Source: Paenibacillus plantarum
GTDB taxonomy: Bacteria; Bacillota; Bacilli; Paenibacillales; NBRC-103111
Length of the DNA stretch: 64,000 bases
Assembly (NCBI RefSeq): GCF_013141695.1
Contig: NZ_WHNY01000075.1
Span: 248,001-312,000, forward strand
Reading direction: 5' to 3'
A model generated the notes under the pieces. That model saw only the letters and a list, made by a program, of their open reading frames with translations, was not told where the DNA came from and made no database searches. The position numbers and the translations under genes are program-made. Within the stretch, counting starts at the first letter, position 1; every line of letters starts with the position of its first letter. Positions 35,275 to 43,703 of this stretch are shown in pieces.

Positions 35275-38200
35275 TTGCGTCCAATTCAGTTACAGATGTC
35301 TGGTTTGCAAAGCTATCGAGAGCTGCAAACGATCGATTTTAGCCAACTCGTGGATGCGGGCGTGTTTGGTATTTTTGGACCAACAGGCAGCGGGAAATCA
35401 TCGATCTTAGATGCGATAACGCTATCCCTCTACGGCAAAGTAGAAAGGGCAAGCGGTGGCACACAAGCGATCATGAATCATGCGGAGCAAACACTTTTCG
35501 TTTCTTTTACATTTGAACTGACGAACGCATCGAGCACAGCGCGCTACCGAGTAGAGCGGCAATTCAAGCGCGGAGCTGAAATGTCCATCAACGGAACGAT
35601 TTCTCGTCTCTTACATATACGCGATAACGAAACTATTGTGCTGGCGGATAAGGCAGGCGAAGTCAATCAACAGATTCAGAACATACTCGGTCTGTCCATG
35701 CAGGATTTTACAAGAGCAGTTGTACTCCCACAAGGAAAGTTCGCAGAGTTTCTGACTTTGACAGGCAAAGATCGCAGGCAAATGCTGCAACGTCTTTTCC
35801 ATCTTGAAACCTATGGGGATCAATTAAGCGCAAAGGTCAGCTCTAAAGTAAAGGAAACGGACAGCGCCGTTAAACAGCTTGCTGCTGAACAGCAGGGCTT
35901 GGGCGATGCGACCACTGCAGCTTTGGAGGAAGCGAATAGAAGACTTCTTGAAACGGAACAAGAGGCGGTTCGAAGTCGACTTCATTTGGAGCAACAGGAG
36001 AAGGCCTACGAAGAAAACAAACAAGTCTATCAATGGATAAAGGAATCGGAAGGTCTTGAACAAGAGCAGCGAAAGCATCATGAACAAGAAGAGCTTATTG
36101 CTGAAAAAGAACAGATCCTAAAGCTGGCTGAACAAGCTGAGAGGGTTATTCCCTACTTGGATCAACATAAACTGGCTGCTAAAGATGTGTTGTCAAACCA
36201 AGCACTTCTTGAAACAGCAACATTATCCCTAGCTAGCTCGGAAACTGATTTTCAGCGAGCATCGGTTGCTTTTGATAAAGCGGGGCAGGATCTAGTTGCA
36301 CAAGAAGGGCCATTATTGCTGCGTTTGGATCAATTGGAACAAGCGCTTGTGATTGGACAGGAGCTCGAACAAATACAGTCGCAAATTCGAGCAGCACAAA
36401 CACAAGAAGCTGAAGTGAAATCAACCTTATTGAATTTGCAAGCGGATATGTCGAAAGCACATGAAACGAAACAAAAAGCAGTTGCCAAACAAACTGAACT
36501 GAAAGCTCAATTAAAACTGGTTGAGACGGATGCTGCGAAGAGGCAACAATTGCAATATGCTGTGCAGGAGAAAAAGGCTATACTTCTTCTTCAGGCTCAA
36601 GAGCTAGAAGCACAACGAAACAAAGTTGACAAAGTGAATGCATGTAACACTGTGGAGCAATCGAGAGCATTGATTTTGGACAAACAGAGAGTGTTGTATA
36701 CTCGGCTTTTAAGTTGGTTTGAAGCTAGTGCTTCGATTGAATGGCAATTGCAGAAACAACAAGGCTTATCTACAGCTTTCTCGACTGGCCTGCAAGGGTG
36801 GTTGGAAGAGCAAAGAAAGCGATTGAAACATCAAGAACGTCATGCCTTGGCTGCTTTGTTGGCTGCAGAATTGGAAATGGGAGAATCGTGTCCCGTGTGT
36901 GGTGCTCTAGAGCATCCAGCGCTGCATAAGAGTAGCATAAACGCAGAGGATCCGGATAAGAACAGCCTTTCTGAAACCTTACTGCATCAAATCGAGCCGT
37001 ACTTGCAGCAAGTGAAAGAAAGTCAGTATCAAGGGTTGCAACTCATTCGAAGTATGGCGGATCAACATAAGCAGGCTGCAGATTTGAGTTTCCCTGATGA
37101 AGCGATAAGTAAACAAATAGAAGAAGTTGCTGGACGGGACCTTGCGCTTCAAGAAGCTGCCGCAGGTCAAGAAATCGGTGATCAAGCAAGTTCACTTAGT
37201 TCGCTTATGGTCATGAGCTTGGAAGACTGGCAAAAGGCATGGGAGAGTGTGAATTCAGCTTCTCAAAACCTTGCTTCTCAAGTGGAAGCATCTGGGAAGG
37301 CATATGAACATTTGCTCAAAGAACATGTACAATTGACACAACAAGATTTAGTCCTAGGAGCGCAAGCGCAAGCGGCTGCTAGCTTGGTTGTAGAAGCTGA
37401 AGCTAGATTAAGTGGCCTGACGGCTGCTATCCAAGATCAAGTTCTCCAGTGGCAAGAGCGATTTGCAGAGCTGAGCTGGGAAATTGTTGAAGAACAACTC
37501 CAACAGATCCTTGATCATGAACGGATGGCGGATGAGCTGCGTGGCCGCATTGAGAAAAGCATCCCTTTCCTCGAGGAGCTACTCGTTAATATCGAGAAGC
37601 TACAGCATGCTGCGCAGGAGCGCGAGCGTACGGCTTTGCAGCTCCATGAGCGCCTAGAAGGGCTCGCGCTGCTCGCCGCCGACAAGTCGCGGCAGCTCGC
37701 TCTGCGCGCGCCTGGCGCGGCGGTGCCGCAGCTCATCGCGGAGGCGACCTCCGCGCTTGCGCAGCTGCGGCAGATCGCGCAGATGACCAAGCTCGCGCAC
37801 GCTGCTGCGCAGCGCGAGCAGTCCCTGGCGGCGCAGCGCTACAGCGCCGCCGCCGAAGCCGCTGCCGCCGCGGCGCGGCAGCTGGCGCAGACCGAGCGCG
37901 CGCTAGCCGGCGCGCTCGAGAAAGTCGGCTTCGCGTCGCGCGAAGCCGCAGAGGCAGCGGCGCTGGCGCCTGAGCAGCGCCGCCAGTGGGCGCAGCTCGC
38001 GGCGGAGCACCGCGAGCGCGAGCAGGCGCTGCGCGCCCAGCTGGCGCAGCTGGCAGCGAAGCTGCAGGGTCGCGTGCTGAGCGCGGCCGAATGGGCACAG
38101 TCGCAGGCGCAGCTGAGCGACGCGAAGGCCGGCGCCGAGGCCGCGCTAGAGGCGCGAGCCAAGGCGGCGCAGGGCGCCAGCGAGCTCGCTGCGCGGCACT

Positions 38201-38757
38201 TGCGCTGGTGCGAGCTCGAAGCGCAGCGCGCTGAGCAGGCGACGCAGCTAGAACGGCTTGGCAAGCTGCAAGCCGTGCTCAAGGCCAATGCCTTCGTCGA
38301 GTACCTTGCCGAAGAGCAGTTAATGCAAGTAAGCCGCGCGGCATCCGAGCGGCTGGGTGAGTTAACGCGTCGACGATATGGGATTGAAGTCGACTCGGGC
38401 GGAGGTTTCGTCATTCGTGACGATGCGAATGGCGGTGTGAAGCGACCAGTTGGCACGCTATCGGGTGGAGAAACCTTCCTCACCTCGTTAGCGTTAGCAT
38501 TAGCCTTGTCCGCTCAGATTCAGCTGAAAGGCGAATATCCTTTGGAGTTTTTCTTCCTTGATGAAGGCTTCGGAACGCTGGACCAAGAGTTGCTGGACAT
38601 GGTTATTGGTGCGCTGGAGAAGCTGCATACAGATCGACTAGCTGTAGGTGTCATCTCGCACGTACCCGAACTCCGCGCTCGACTCGTTCGCAAATTAATT
38701 GTTCAACCTGCAGAACCATCTGGCCGTGGGAGCCGCATTTCTCTTGAAGAACTATAA
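35275..38757 (+). CDS. sbcC: Exonuclease subunit SbcC (Rad50 family)
   Basis: ATPase/coiled-coil subunit of SbcCD. The product is 1,160 aa. N-terminal Walker A FGPTGSGKSSILDAI (about residue 36); two long coiled-coil arms with the zinc hook CPVC at residues 539-542; C-terminal signature TLSGGETFLTSLALALALS and Walker B FFFLDEGFGTLD. TTG start after AAGGAGG. The second arm (about 37600-38330) is extremely GC-rich and Ala/Gln/Leu/Arg-biased (AQLAQLAAKLQ-like), unlike the first arm, yet the frame is intact. The 112-bp gap from sbcD has no terminator, so it is probably one operon. Confidence 0.95.
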   Translation: MRPIQLQMSGLQSYRELQTIDFSQLVDAGVFGIFGPTGSGKSSILDAITLSLYGKVERASGGTQAIMNHAEQTLFVSFTFELTNASSTARYRVERQFKRGAEMSINGTISRLLHIRDNETIVLADKAGEVNQQIQNILGLSMQDFTRAVVLPQGKFAEFLTLTGKDRRQMLQRLFHLETYGDQLSAKVSSKVKETDSAVKQLAAEQQGLGDATTAALEEANRRLLETEQEAVRSRLHLEQQEKAYEENKQVYQWIKESEGLEQEQRKHHEQEELIAEKEQILKLAEQAERVIPYLDQHKLAAKDVLSNQALLETATLSLASSETDFQRASVAFDKAGQDLVAQEGPLLLRLDQLEQALVIGQELEQIQSQIRAAQTQEAEVKSTLLNLQADMSKAHETKQKAVAKQTELKAQLKLVETDAAKRQQLQYAVQEKKAILLLQAQELEAQRNKVDKVNACNTVEQSRALILDKQRVLYTRLLSWFEASASIEWQLQKQQGLSTAFSTGLQGWLEEQRKRLKHQERHALAALLAAELEMGESCPVCGALEHPALHKSSINAEDPDKNSLSETLLHQIEPYLQQVKESQYQGLQLIRSMADQHKQAADLSFPDEAISKQIEEVAGRDLALQEAAAGQEIGDQASSLSSLMVMSLEDWQKAWESVNSASQNLASQVEASGKAYEHLLKEHVQLTQQDLVLGAQAQAAASLVVEAEARLSGLTAAIQDQVLQWQERFAELSWEIVEEQLQQILDHERMADELRGRIEKSIPFLEELLVNIEKLQHAAQERERTALQLHERLEGLALLAADKSRQLALRAPGAAVPQLIAEATSALAQLRQIAQMTKLAHAAAQREQSLAAQRYSAAAEAAAAAARQLAQTERALAGALEKVGFASREAAEAAALAPEQRRQWAQLAAEHREREQALRAQLAQLAAKLQGRVLSAAEWAQSQAQLSDAKAGAEAALEARAKAAQGASELAARHLRWCELEAQRAEQATQLERLGKLQAVLKANAFVEYLAEEQLMQVSRAASERLGELTRRRYGIEVDSGGGFVIRDDANGGVKRPVGTLSGGETFLTSLALALALSAQIQLKGEYPLEFFFLDEGFGTLDQELLDMVIGALEKLHTDRLAVGVISHVPELRARLVRKLIVQPAEPSGRGSRISLEEL

Positions 38758-38852
38758 AAAAATTTATTAGTAAACACCACTTTATATCTCGAAATAGTCC
38801 GTGAAGATCAGCTTTCACTCGCTGCGCATCTCACTTTCTTATCACCCCCATT

Positions 38853-38891
38853 AAGGCTAATGACCCACTATCGGTCATTAGCCTTTTTTTT
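38853..38891 (+). terminator. Intrinsic terminator of the addBA-sbcDC operon
   Basis: AAGGCTAATGACC (38853-38865) pairs perfectly with GGTCATTAGCCTT (38873-38885), 7-nt loop, T-run to 38891. Confidence 0.95.
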
Positions 38892-38980
38892 GTTTCCTGC
38901 ATGGCCCTTAGGTAAAGGCATCATGCCGAATCGTACAAGTTGGCATACACTGCACCAACATGACGAAAAGGGGAATGTGC

Positions 38981-40084
38981 ATGGCAACATTTCATGAAGC
39001 ACTGAAACATAAGAATCGTCTCTCGCCTGTATTATTGAAAAGGGCAGAGGTTATGGGCGTAGGCGTCGGGTACGCAGATCCCAAAAAACCAACCGCAGGT
39101 GCGAGTGTCATTGTATACACCCACCAAAAAATCGTGCCTTCAGGATTAAATAATCTGAAAAGCGTTGCTTCTAAATTAGGTTCGTCTGTTCCCGTGCGTT
39201 TTCTCTCTGCGGATTCTTTCAAAGCACATGTGTTAAAAGTACCTAAACCCAAGATGTACAAAGCAACTTCTTTTCAAAGTAGAAATCGTCCAGTACCTGG
39301 CGGAGTAAGTATTGGTAGGACGAATCCCTCCGCGACAGGAACTGCAGGTTTAATTGTCATCAAGAATAATCAACTTTATATCCTAAGTAACAACCATGTG
39401 TTGATCAGAGATAATTCTTCCGCATTTTCTGAAACGGTTCAACCTGGTCCGGCAGATGGGGGGAGATCAGGGACTGATCGAGTAGGAAGAGCGTATCAAT
39501 TTGTTCCGTTACGCCCTGGTGAAGTTAATTTTCAGGATTCGTCAATTGCCCTTCCAACCTCAAATAACCTATTAAACCCAAGATATTTACGCAATGCATC
39601 GGGCGACTTAATTACAGTGCCAGGCCATCTACTAAGTTATCCTGTTGGTCTTCAAGTGTTTAAATCTGGTCGAACTTCAGGAACTGTTAGGGGAACGGTG
39701 GAGTCTAATAATGTGGATGTACGTGTATCATATGGCGGTAGTTTGGGTACGCTGCTGTTTCGCAATCAGACTGTCATTGTTGGAACCTCGGGTCCAGTAT
39801 CGCTTCCAGGTGATTCAGGCTCTGTTTGGCTCCGTTCCAGCGATCGTTATGCGGTAGCACTCAATTTCGCGGGTCCGGCGGATGGCTCTCGTTCCATTAG
39901 TAATCCGATCGGTGTAGTTATGGCATCTTATGGTGTGCGTACCGCTATTCCGGCTGCAGGTGGCACGTATAAAGCAGGTAAAATAAAAGGGACTGCACCT
40001 CATGGTGATGCGTCTTATGTACAGCCTTTAACAGCGCAACAACGGAAGCGTACTAGAGCGATTTTGGTGAAATCCCATAAGTAA
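38981..40084 (+). CDS. Trypsin-like serine peptidase, Nal1-like, no signal peptide
   Basis: Predicted chymotrypsin-fold peptidase, 367 aa. A complete triad is visible: His139 (ILSNNHVL), Asp186 (NFQDSSIAL) and Ser279 (LPGDSGS). An N-terminal alpha/beta domain (about 1-90; GVGVGYADPKKP, ASVIVYT) precedes it. There is no signal peptide or membrane segment, so it would act in the cytoplasm or leave by a non-classical route. The arrangement resembles bacterial Nal1-like trypsin-domain proteins. ATG at 38981 follows AAAAGGGGA. It is a monocistronic gene between terminator-like structures. Substrate unknown. Confidence 0.8.
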   Translation: MATFHEALKHKNRLSPVLLKRAEVMGVGVGYADPKKPTAGASVIVYTHQKIVPSGLNNLKSVASKLGSSVPVRFLSADSFKAHVLKVPKPKMYKATSFQSRNRPVPGGVSIGRTNPSATGTAGLIVIKNNQLYILSNNHVLIRDNSSAFSETVQPGPADGGRSGTDRVGRAYQFVPLRPGEVNFQDSSIALPTSNNLLNPRYLRNASGDLITVPGHLLSYPVGLQVFKSGRTSGTVRGTVESNNVDVRVSYGGSLGTLLFRNQTVIVGTSGPVSLPGDSGSVWLRSSDRYAVALNFAGPADGSRSISNPIGVVMASYGVRTAIPAAGGTYKAGKIKGTAPHGDASYVQPLTAQQRKRTRAILVKSHK

Positions 40085-40105
40085 ATAAATCTAATAAATA
40101 GAATT

Positions 40106-40167
40106 CCGATGGCTATTCACTTAAAACGAGGTGATCGCAATCCTTGTTTCTGTTTAATAGCCATCGG
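40106..40167. terminator. Long hairpin between convergent genes
   Basis: Perfect 12-bp inverted repeat CCGATGGCTATT (40106-40117) and AATAGCCATCGG (40156-40167) with a 38-nt loop. The trailing bases are only weakly T-rich. It is probably a bidirectional terminator for the peptidase and the CapA-like gene. Confidence 0.55.
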
Positions 40168-40197
40168 CCATTCCTTTTACATATTTCCACGACTCAC

Positions 40198-41454
40198 TCA
40201 TTTACTGGCAAACCCAGTCTCTGGTCGAATCGTCTGCCCCTCGAGTGCCACCCCATAAGAAATAGACTTCAAATAAGCTAATTGCTTTTCTGCATAAACG
40301 GAACCTTTGGAGACGATTTGATTTTTTTCAATGTAAAAAGGTTGAAAAGACATCTCGATTTGCCCATCATCGAACTTCAAATGGAGCAGACCCGTGTCCG
40401 CTTTTGGGCCGGTTACGTAGTCAGGGAATAGGAAATTACCGATCGAATAGGCAATAGGCTTGCCTTTGTAATACTCAAAACCTTGCAGTACATGCACGTG
40501 ACTCCCAATGATGGCATCTGCGCCTGCATCTATCATTTGTTTAGCGAATTCGCGCTGCCAAGCCTCAGGGCGATTATTCATCTCCACCCCCCAATGCAGG
40601 TAGACGAGTACATAATCAGCATCCTTACGTTCCTGAGCAATCGCATCGAGCACTGGCTTTCTATCGTAGGCCTGAGCAATACCAGGCTTGTTCTTGCCTG
40701 CAAACCAATCTCCAGTTGGGATGAACCGAGAGAAAGCGAGGAATTTCACCGTTTTTCCCTTCAAACTTACACGCTTTGCCTGGTACGCCTCTTGGGCATT
40801 CAGACCACCTCCCACATAGAGCAAGCCAGCTTTATCTAAATGGGAAAGTGTATCGAGAAACCCCTTTTGCAAGAAATCCATAGAATGATTATTGGCCACG
40901 GACACCATATCAAAACCTGCATTTTTCAGACCAGTAAGTGATTCAGGATTCGATTTGAAATTGTAGATCTGATTGGTATCTTTTTCATTCTCCAGGGTTA
41001 CTGCCGTTTCCAGATTGACGAAAGAGAAATCAGCCTGTTCAATCTCGGATTGAATATGCACGAAGGGATAATCAGGTCCGTTACGGTTGATCGCTTCTTT
41101 GACAGACCAATCGAACATCGCATCGCCAGCATAGAGAATATGTAAGGGTTCTGACCTATCTTGTTGGGTTGGAGCTGGTTGTACATATACGACATTCGGA
41201 GAACTATCATCATTGATTGTGCTGAGAATGGAGGGAGGTGTTTGACTCATATCTTCATCTAATCCAGTCACCTTCGTCGTTGGTAGGGGTTCCAAAACAT
41301 GTAGGTTGTTTAAATCCTGGGTAGCTTCAGTTGATTTTGATTCATTAGCAGTTGACTTCATTCCAATGGGCAAGGGGTTAAGGGCGGCTTTACAACCAAC
41401 AAATAACGAACATATACAAACTGCCATCAGGATAACTGCTCCTTTATTTTTCAT
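40198..41454 (-). CDS. CapA-family lipoprotein (PGA_cap domain)
   Basis: Metallophosphatase-fold protein related to CapA/PgsA of poly-gamma-glutamate capsule systems. The product is 418 aa. The N-terminal lipoprotein signal ends LFVGC (Cys20 lipidated), followed by a Ser/Thr-rich spacer to about residue 105. The PGA_cap domain has ILYAGDAMFDWSVKEAI, FVNLETAVT, VSVANNHSMDF, VYLHWGVE and IGSHVHVLQG. Minus-strand ATG at 41454 follows GAAAGGG; the TTG at 41463 is too close. No capB/capC neighbours, so it is not a full capsule operon; many such solitary proteins have unknown roles. Confidence 0.88.
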   Translation of the reverse strand: MKNKGAVILMAVCICSLFVGCKAALNPLPIGMKSTANESKSTEATQDLNNLHVLEPLPTTKVTGLDEDMSQTPPSILSTINDDSSPNVVYVQPAPTQQDRSEPLHILYAGDAMFDWSVKEAINRNGPDYPFVHIQSEIEQADFSFVNLETAVTLENEKDTNQIYNFKSNPESLTGLKNAGFDMVSVANNHSMDFLQKGFLDTLSHLDKAGLLYVGGGLNAQEAYQAKRVSLKGKTVKFLAFSRFIPTGDWFAGKNKPGIAQAYDRKPVLDAIAQERKDADYVLVYLHWGVEMNNRPEAWQREFAKQMIDAGADAIIGSHVHVLQGFEYYKGKPIAYSIGNFLFPDYVTGPKADTGLLHLKFDDGQIEMSFQPFYIEKNQIVSKGSVYAEKQLAYLKSISYGVALEGQTIRPETGFASK

Positions 41455-41675
41455 GTGATGCAAACCCTTTCACACTCTTATTTTCTATATTTTAACAATG
41501 GTTAATTGCAAAAGGGATCGAACCGTCGTGCTGAAATCATCAAATTTGGGTCAATTTTGCCTGATAGGTAGTGGGATTTTGTAATTTTTTAAGTAATATG
41601 CTACTTTTCCGTGACTCATAACGTATCAAGTACATGCGAATATTTTAGAACATCATGAAAGGGAGTATATAACTA

Positions 41676-43619
41676 TTGAAAATGAATAAACGAATAGGAA
41701 TTCTTTCACTGGCTGTTGGTATTCTTGCGGCGGGTATGGCGGGGGCTCCAGTACCTGTACGTGCGGATGTTGTTTGGGATCATTGGAAACAAGCGGACTC
41801 GTTGCAAGCGTCTGGAAATTCCAAAGCAGCGGTTCCTCATTGGATATATCTAGCTGACTACTATGCAGGTGCAGGGGACTGGGAGAATGCGGCTCTTTTC
41901 AGTGGCAAATTAGACAAATATTTTGATGAGATCGGTGATTATGATCAAGCGATTCATTATTATGAACAGGAGAATCAATATTGGGTCAATGCAGGCAAGG
42001 ATTGGGGCGCTGTCAAGTTGCAGCGTGCTGATCAAATTCGGACAACCGTTGAATTATATCGGGAAGAGAATATCGAGAGCATCGTCGAGGATCGCTCCGA
42101 ATCTGCCGGATCACGCTTGGCTAAGTTTGAACCTGCATATGGTACATATTTAGGCATATATTCCGAGCAAGATCCTAAAGTCGGTAATACTTTTACTAAA
42201 ATGCAATCCGTCTACGGCAAAAAGCATGCGATTTACTTAGCTTATGCTCATTGGGGGCAAGGTTTTCCATCCTCCTATGCGAAGCGCGCCAAAGATGCTG
42301 GTGGTGCTTTGCAAATCGCTTGGGAGCCAGATGATGGGCTAGATCCTGTTACAGATGGAGCTTATTTAAGGAGCTGGGCGAAAGAGGCGAAAGCTGCTGG
42401 AATTCCAATATTTTTACGTTTTGCAGGAGAAATGAACGGTGCATGGGTGAAATGGCATGGGAATCCTGCGCAGTATATCGCGAAGTTTAGAATGCTTCAT
42501 GATGTATTTGCGACAGACGCGCCTAACGTGGCTATGGTGTGGAGCCCTGGGGATGTACCGGCGAATGATATCGATCCCTACTATCCAGGTGATGCGTATG
42601 TGGACTGGGTTGGTGTCAGCTTATACATTGAGCCTTACGAAAATGGAGACCCATCACTGCCATCCATGCTTGCGACGAGTAACGTAGAAAGACTTACAAG
42701 ATTGTACAACACTTATGCAGATCGTAAGCCTTTGATGCTGAGTGAGACTGGCGTTCCGCATTATTCACATTCGGCTGGTGAGGATTACACGGAATGGGCG
42801 AAGCTGAACCTACAACGGTTGTATGAAATTATGCCTTACAAATATCCAAGATTGAAAGCTATTACGTATTTTAATGTGGATCAGCAAATGAATAACGCAA
42901 AGAACGATTACTCGTTATCGACTTCCTCTGACATTCAAAGCTATTACAGCCAGTTGATTGCTAATCCGTATTTGCTTTCTGAAGTGAAGGACGCAGCTAA
43001 ACCTGCGGACCGTGTAGGATATGTGCCGATTGATGCGGATCATCAAGCATTTACGAAGCAAACGAGAATCATTCCTTTTATCAAAATACCTGAAGTATAC
43101 ATTGGTAAAGTGGAGTATCTACTGAATGGTCGTGTTATTGCTACCCAAACGAGTTTACCGTACGGGTTGGATCTCAAAGCTGGCGAGGTGCCAGAAGGCT
43201 CTGTTCTTCAGCTGCGTATCTTGAATAAATCCGGCCAACAAGTGGCGTTCCGCACGTTTGGCATATCATCACAAGTTTCCGTGAATATCAATGGTACTGT
43301 ACAGCAATTTGAACAAGCCCCAGCCATTGTAAATGGATCGACATTTACACCGCTTCGAGCTATTTTCGAAGCAATGGGAGCTAAGGTTGATTATGAAGCA
43401 GCAACCCGATCTGTCACGGCAACCAAAGGGAACACGACTGTAAAGCTGACACTTGATCAGAAAACGGTCAATGTGAATGGCAAGCCGATTGAGTTGGAAG
43501 AACCAGCCAGACTAGTCAATGGTTACACACTTGCGCCTGCTAGATTCGTAGGAGAAACTTTTGGCGGTATTGTCAATTGGGATGGGGCAACGAGAACAGT
43601 GTCCATTACCAGCAAATAA
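41676..43619 (+). CDS. Secreted GH26-like glycosidase with stalk domain
   Basis: Predicted extracellular beta-mannanase-like hydrolase, 647 aa. Signal peptide about 1-31 (VRADVV cleavage). A TPR-like helical region follows (about 35-125; AVPHWIYLADYYAGAGDWENAA ... DYDQAIHYYEQE). The GH26-type TIM barrel spans about 155-430, with acid/base Glu in RFAGEMNGAW and likely nucleophile Glu in MLSETGVPH. The C-terminal stalk domain (about 550-647) has FTPLRAIFEAMGAKV and LAPARFVGETFGG. TTG at 41676 is spaced 10 nt from GGGAG; ATG at 41682 is an alternative. The true substrate is uncertain. Confidence 0.85.
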   Translation: MKMNKRIGILSLAVGILAAGMAGAPVPVRADVVWDHWKQADSLQASGNSKAAVPHWIYLADYYAGAGDWENAALFSGKLDKYFDEIGDYDQAIHYYEQENQYWVNAGKDWGAVKLQRADQIRTTVELYREENIESIVEDRSESAGSRLAKFEPAYGTYLGIYSEQDPKVGNTFTKMQSVYGKKHAIYLAYAHWGQGFPSSYAKRAKDAGGALQIAWEPDDGLDPVTDGAYLRSWAKEAKAAGIPIFLRFAGEMNGAWVKWHGNPAQYIAKFRMLHDVFATDAPNVAMVWSPGDVPANDIDPYYPGDAYVDWVGVSLYIEPYENGDPSLPSMLATSNVERLTRLYNTYADRKPLMLSETGVPHYSHSAGEDYTEWAKLNLQRLYEIMPYKYPRLKAITYFNVDQQMNNAKNDYSLSTSSDIQSYYSQLIANPYLLSEVKDAAKPADRVGYVPIDADHQAFTKQTRIIPFIKIPEVYIGKVEYLLNGRVIATQTSLPYGLDLKAGEVPEGSVLQLRILNKSGQQVAFRTFGISSQVSVNINGTVQQFEQAPAIVNGSTFTPLRAIFEAMGAKVDYEAATRSVTATKGNTTVKLTLDQKTVNVNGKPIELEEPARLVNGYTLAPARFVGETFGGIVNWDGATRTVSITSK

Positions 43620-43623
43620 AGCG

Positions 43624-43673
43624 AAAAAGCTGTTTCAATTTCTGACAACACGTCAGATCTTGAACAGCTTTTT
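43624..43673. terminator. Bidirectional intrinsic terminator
   Basis: AAAAAGCTGTT (43624-43634) pairs with AACAGCTTTTT (43663-43673), with inner TCTGAC/GTCAGA. The A-run and T-run make it work on both strands between convergent genes. Confidence 0.92.
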
Positions 43674-43703
43674 ATTTGTTATCGCAGTTACGTTTGCACG
43701 AAT

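Noticed and set aside
37839..38483. Long minus-strand open frame opposite sbcC
   Set aside because: It lies in the GC-rich coiled-coil island; the composition (Ala/Ser/Arg/Cys runs) is a reflection of the sense repeat, with no ribosome-binding site or family match.
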